A stretch of DNA of 64,000 nucleotides from CAZTNW01 sp964614945 (GTDB lineage Bacteria > Caldisericota > JANLFM01): positions 434,001 to 498,000 of the forward strand of contig CAZTNW010000001.1 of NCBI GenBank assembly GCA_964614945.1, read 5' to 3'. Below, in pieces: positions 61,775 through 64,000 of the stretch; the first letter of the stretch is position 1; each line of letters opens with the position of its first letter. Position numbers and translations under genes: made by a program. Under the pieces are notes generated by a model. That model did not search any database. It saw only the letters and a list, made by a program, of their open reading frames with translations, and was not told where the DNA came from.

Positions 61775-62089
61775 ATGCTCGATAAGGAAACGGCCCTGCA
61801 GGCATTGCGGGAAGTATATGATCCGGAAATCCCTATTAATATCGTCGATCTGGGCTTGATATACGATGTAGCGATTGAGGCAGGGAATAAAATCCGTGTT
61901 AAAATGACCCTGACCGCTCCGGGATGCCCACTGGCGGCTTCCATTTCCGGGGAGGTCAAGAACCGCCTCGAAGCGATCGAGGGAGTACAGGAAACTACCG
62001 TAGAGATGGTCTGGGATCCACCTTGGTCGCCGGAGAGAATCAACAAGAAGGCACTGGAGAACCTCTTCCGCCAACGGGCGGAAGAGTAA
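61775..62089 (+). CDS. MIP18/DUF59 (SufT/PaaD-like) iron-sulfur assembly protein
   Basis: 104 residues: EVYDPEIPINIVDLGLIYDV, MTLTAPGCPLAASI with the conserved cysteine, and VWDPPWSPERI. DUF59 proteins help mature Fe-S proteins. A ribosome site AAGGAGA precedes the ATG. Divergent from dedA and 32 bases ahead of fhs. Confidence 0.93.
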   Translation: MLDKETALQALREVYDPEIPINIVDLGLIYDVAIEAGNKIRVKMTLTAPGCPLAASISGEVKNRLEAIEGVQETTVEMVWDPPWSPERINKKALENLFRQRAEE

Positions 62090-62120
62090 ATCCTCATCTC
62101 CCACAATGTGAAGGAGTACC

Positions 62121-63752
62121 TTGCTTAAAATTATCCATGTTGCAAAAGAAATAGGTTTAATTGACGCCGAGCTGGAGCTCCACGGGGCCTATAAAGCCAA
62201 AGTGCAGCCGGAAGCCTTGCTCGAGCGGGAGCGGTGCCCGGAGGGGAAGCTGATCCTCGTCACCTCAATCAGCCCCACGCCCGCGGGAGAGGGGAAAACA
62301 GTAACCTCCATCGGCTTGGCCCAGGCTTTCGAGAAAATCGGAAAAAGGTGCATTCTCTGCCTGCGGGAGCCATCGCTCGGGCCCAATTTCGGCATCAAGG
62401 GAGGGGCCACGGGAGGAGGAGCCTCGTGCGTGCTGCCGGCGGACGACATCAACCTGCATTTCACGGGCGACATCCACGCCATTACGACCAGCCACAATCT
62501 ACTGGCCGCTCTGATCGACAACCACATTCACCATAGCAACGAGTTGCGCATCGACCCTCGTCGCATCCTGTGGCCGCGTGCCCTGGATTTGAACGATCGC
62601 GCCCTGCGCCATATCGTCGTGGGGCTGGGGCCCGAAGGCGGGCTTCCCCGCGAGGATCGCTTCCTTATTACCACGGCATCCGAAGTGATGGCCGTACTCT
62701 GTCTCTCGAAGGATTATTCCGATTTAAAGGAGCGCTTGAGTAAAATCATTGTCGCTCTGAACGAAAAAAGTGAGGCCGTCACGGCGGGCGATCTTAAGGC
62801 GCAGGGCGCAATGGCCGCCCTTCTCAAAGATGCCATGAAGCCGAACCTGGTGCAGACGAGCGAGGGCACCGCCGCCTTCGTCCACGGAGGGCCTTTCGCC
62901 AACATTGCCCACGGAACTAATTCCATTGTCGCTACTCGCCTCGCTCTGAAGCTGGGAGAGATCGTGGTGCAGGAAGCAGGCTTCGGCGCCGACCTGGGAG
63001 CGGAAAAGTTCGTAGATATCGTCTGCCGGCAAGGAGAATTTCACCCTGCTTGCGCCGTGATCGTCGTTTCCTGCCGCGCCCTCAAAATGCACGGGGGCGT
63101 GCCCAAGGGAAACCTGGAGCGGGAGAACCCTGGGGCTATTCGCCGCGGGAGCTCGAATTTGCTCAAGCAGGTGGAGATTGTCAAACGTCTCCACCTGCAC
63201 CCGATTGTCGCCATCAACAGGTTTCCTTTCGACACGGAAAAGGAATTGCTCGCCATAGCGGAAGTCTGCGACAAAATCGGGGTTCCTTACGCCCTGAGCG
63301 AGGTCTTCTCTAAAGGCGGTAATGGAGGCCAGGAGCTGGCCAGGATCGCCTGCAGAGTACTGAAAAAACCTCTGCGCTACCAGCCGCTTTACGAATTGAC
63401 GATGCCGATCAAGGACAAGATCTCAAAGATCGCAACGGAAATTTACGGTGCTTCCGATGTCCGCTATGCTCCGGCTGCAGAGAAGCAGCTTGGGCGCCTG
63501 GAAAAGACCGCTTCCGCCGATCTTCCCGTCTGCATGGCCAAAACCCAGTATAGTCTCTCCGATAATCCTTCCTTGTTGGGCCGGCCTCGTAACTTCACGA
63601 TTACGGTCAACGAGATCCGCCTTTCTCAAGGGGCTGGTTTTGTGGTCGTGCTCTGTGGTGACGTCCTGACGATGCCCGGCCTGCCGAAAATTCCCGTCGC
63701 CGAGCGAGTCGACCTCGATCCCCGAGGTAAGATCGTCGGCCTGGTGGATTAA
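62121..63752 (+). CDS. fhs: Formate-tetrahydrofolate ligase
   Basis: Makes 10-formyl-THF from formate, THF and ATP; a methyl-branch step of the Wood-Ljungdahl pathway and a one-carbon entry point. 543 residues with the P-loop TPAGEGKTVTSIGL near residue 55, REPSLGPNFGIKGGA, and FANIAHGTNSI. TTG start with AAGGAG five bases upstream; ATG 62157-type alternatives would remove conserved residues. With porB and glyA it supports folate-linked anaerobic carbon metabolism, but no other Wood-Ljungdahl gene is in the window. Confidence 0.96.
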   Translation: MLKIIHVAKEIGLIDAELELHGAYKAKVQPEALLERERCPEGKLILVTSISPTPAGEGKTVTSIGLAQAFEKIGKRCILCLREPSLGPNFGIKGGATGGGASCVLPADDINLHFTGDIHAITTSHNLLAALIDNHIHHSNELRIDPRRILWPRALDLNDRALRHIVVGLGPEGGLPREDRFLITTASEVMAVLCLSKDYSDLKERLSKIIVALNEKSEAVTAGDLKAQGAMAALLKDAMKPNLVQTSEGTAAFVHGGPFANIAHGTNSIVATRLALKLGEIVVQEAGFGADLGAEKFVDIVCRQGEFHPACAVIVVSCRALKMHGGVPKGNLERENPGAIRRGSSNLLKQVEIVKRLHLHPIVAINRFPFDTEKELLAIAEVCDKIGVPYALSEVFSKGGNGGQELARIACRVLKKPLRYQPLYELTMPIKDKISKIATEIYGASDVRYAPAAEKQLGRLEKTASADLPVCMAKTQYSLSDNPSLLGRPRNFTITVNEIRLSQGAGFVVVLCGDVLTMPGLPKIPVAERVDLDPRGKIVGLVD

Positions 63753-63760
63753 AAGAGGTT

Positions 63761-63793
63761 GAGAGCCCGGGTTGCGAACCGCTCCGGGCTCTC
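63761..63793. terminator. Bidirectional hairpin between fhs and the small ribosomal gene
   Basis: GAGAGCCCGG (63761-63770) pairs with CCGGGCTCTC (63784-63793) around a 13-base loop, nine bases after fhs. The T-tract is weak. Confidence 0.65.
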
Positions 63794-63843
63794 TTGGAGA
63801 AAACTCTCTTTCAATACGAGGCTTTGCGCCTCGCTCTGCACAC

Positions 63844-63936
63844 TTATTTCTTGCGCTTGAAACGAAGAGCTTTTCTGCGTTTTTTCAATTTGTGTTTGCT
63901 GATCTTCTTTCGACGCTTCTTGATGACTGATCCCAT
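63844..63936 (-). CDS. 30-residue AURKAIP1/COX24 (bS22-like) ribosomal peptide
   Basis: The frame encodes MGSVIKKRRKKISKHKLKK and then more Arg/Lys to a total of 30 residues. MGSVIKKRRKK is the hallmark of AURKAIP1/COX24-domain peptides, related to mitochondrial mS38 and to the bS22 protein seen in mycobacterial ribosomes. TAGGGGG provides a ribosome site about eight bases upstream. It probably binds the small ribosomal subunit near the decoding site. A longer frame on the same strand (63749-63940) is a shadow. Confidence 0.85.
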   Translation of the reverse strand: MGSVIKKRRKKISKHKLKKRRKALRFKRKK

Positions 63937-64000
63937 TCAATGGCCCCCTAAAGGGTATTCACAAGAGGGTAGTGTACCAGAAAAAGAGCGGTTTAGGAAG

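Noticed and set aside
61712..62104. N-terminal extension of the DedA gene to 62104
   Set aside because: The added 131 residues are not DedA-like and overlap the well-supported DUF59 gene on the other strand.
1..64000. CRISPR array or cas genes
   Set aside because: No regularly spaced short direct repeats and no Cas-type proteins anywhere in the window.

Overview
The window reads as chromosome of an anaerobic bacterium of middling G+C (roughly half, judged by eye) that cannot be placed to genus from the sequence alone. The hints are a ferredoxin-dependent 2-oxoacid oxidoreductase, formate-THF ligase, a tungstate transporter with a complete molybdopterin set, a ferritin-like di-iron protein, S-layer-homology domains with CsaB, no lipopolysaccharide genes, and frequent TTG/GTG starts. 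A monoderm or S-layered lineage (deep Bacillota or Actinomycetota-like) fits best; this is inference.

Layout. 1-6.4 kb: end of porB, peptide deformylase, a MoxR ATPase, an endonuclease-IV-like protein, lipA, a corrinoid adenosyltransferase, a zinc-ribbon membrane protein and an SLH protein, then tRNA-Pro. 6.6-24.8 kb: one long co-directional run from an Orn/Lys/Arg decarboxylase through rpiB, glyA, upp, wecB, murA, murJ, an LCP ligase, an O-antigen-ligase-like protein, glycosyltransferases, a CapD-type enzyme, a DegT aminotransferase, a TagA-like transferase and csaB, ending in a 26-residue Lys/Ala peptide and a perfect palindrome. The run builds precursors and an envelope polymer; CsaB probably supplies the pyruvyl groups that SLH domains bind.

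26.2-34 kb: a ThiS/MoaD-like carrier and MoeB/ThiF-like enzyme, then a probable Moco/Tuco riboswitch in front of tupABC-moeA-moaA-moaC-MOSC/MogA fusion and a two-finger C2H2 microprotein, closed by a strong bidirectional terminator. 34-42.7 kb: a DUF1097 membrane protein, a 640-bp AT-rich spacer, and a cluster of proline-racemase-like, cyclase, PreA-like, tautomerase, DUF1445 and alanine racemase genes with an IclR regulator, containing a 40-bp perfect palindrome; then mscL. 42.9-49.9 kb: tRNA-Arg(ACG), a broken flavoprotein, an SF1 helicase, two MFS genes (one broken), a cation efflux protein, tadA and tRNA-Ser(CGA).

49.95-56.8 kb is a visibly AT-rich island abutting tRNA-Ser. Long inverted repeats (120 and 175 bp) enclose a small XRE regulator and a giant DUF4011-type helicase-nuclease; beyond the right repeat lie a hairpin-rich stretch that may be a structured RNA, a second XRE gene and a GDPD-like gene. 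This is the best candidate for an undescribed mobile or defence unit. 57-64 kb returns to host composition: two DUF3795 proteins, a decayed YoaP-type acetyltransferase, SH3 and HEAT proteins, a ferritin-like protein, a TIGR04076 protein, DedA, a DUF59 protein, fhs and a 30-residue ribosomal-type peptide.

At least eight otherwise well-conserved genes carry single-base indels, mostly right of 40 kb. Either the assembly has indel errors there or several genes are freshly broken; merged coordinates are given where the continuation in another frame is recognisable.
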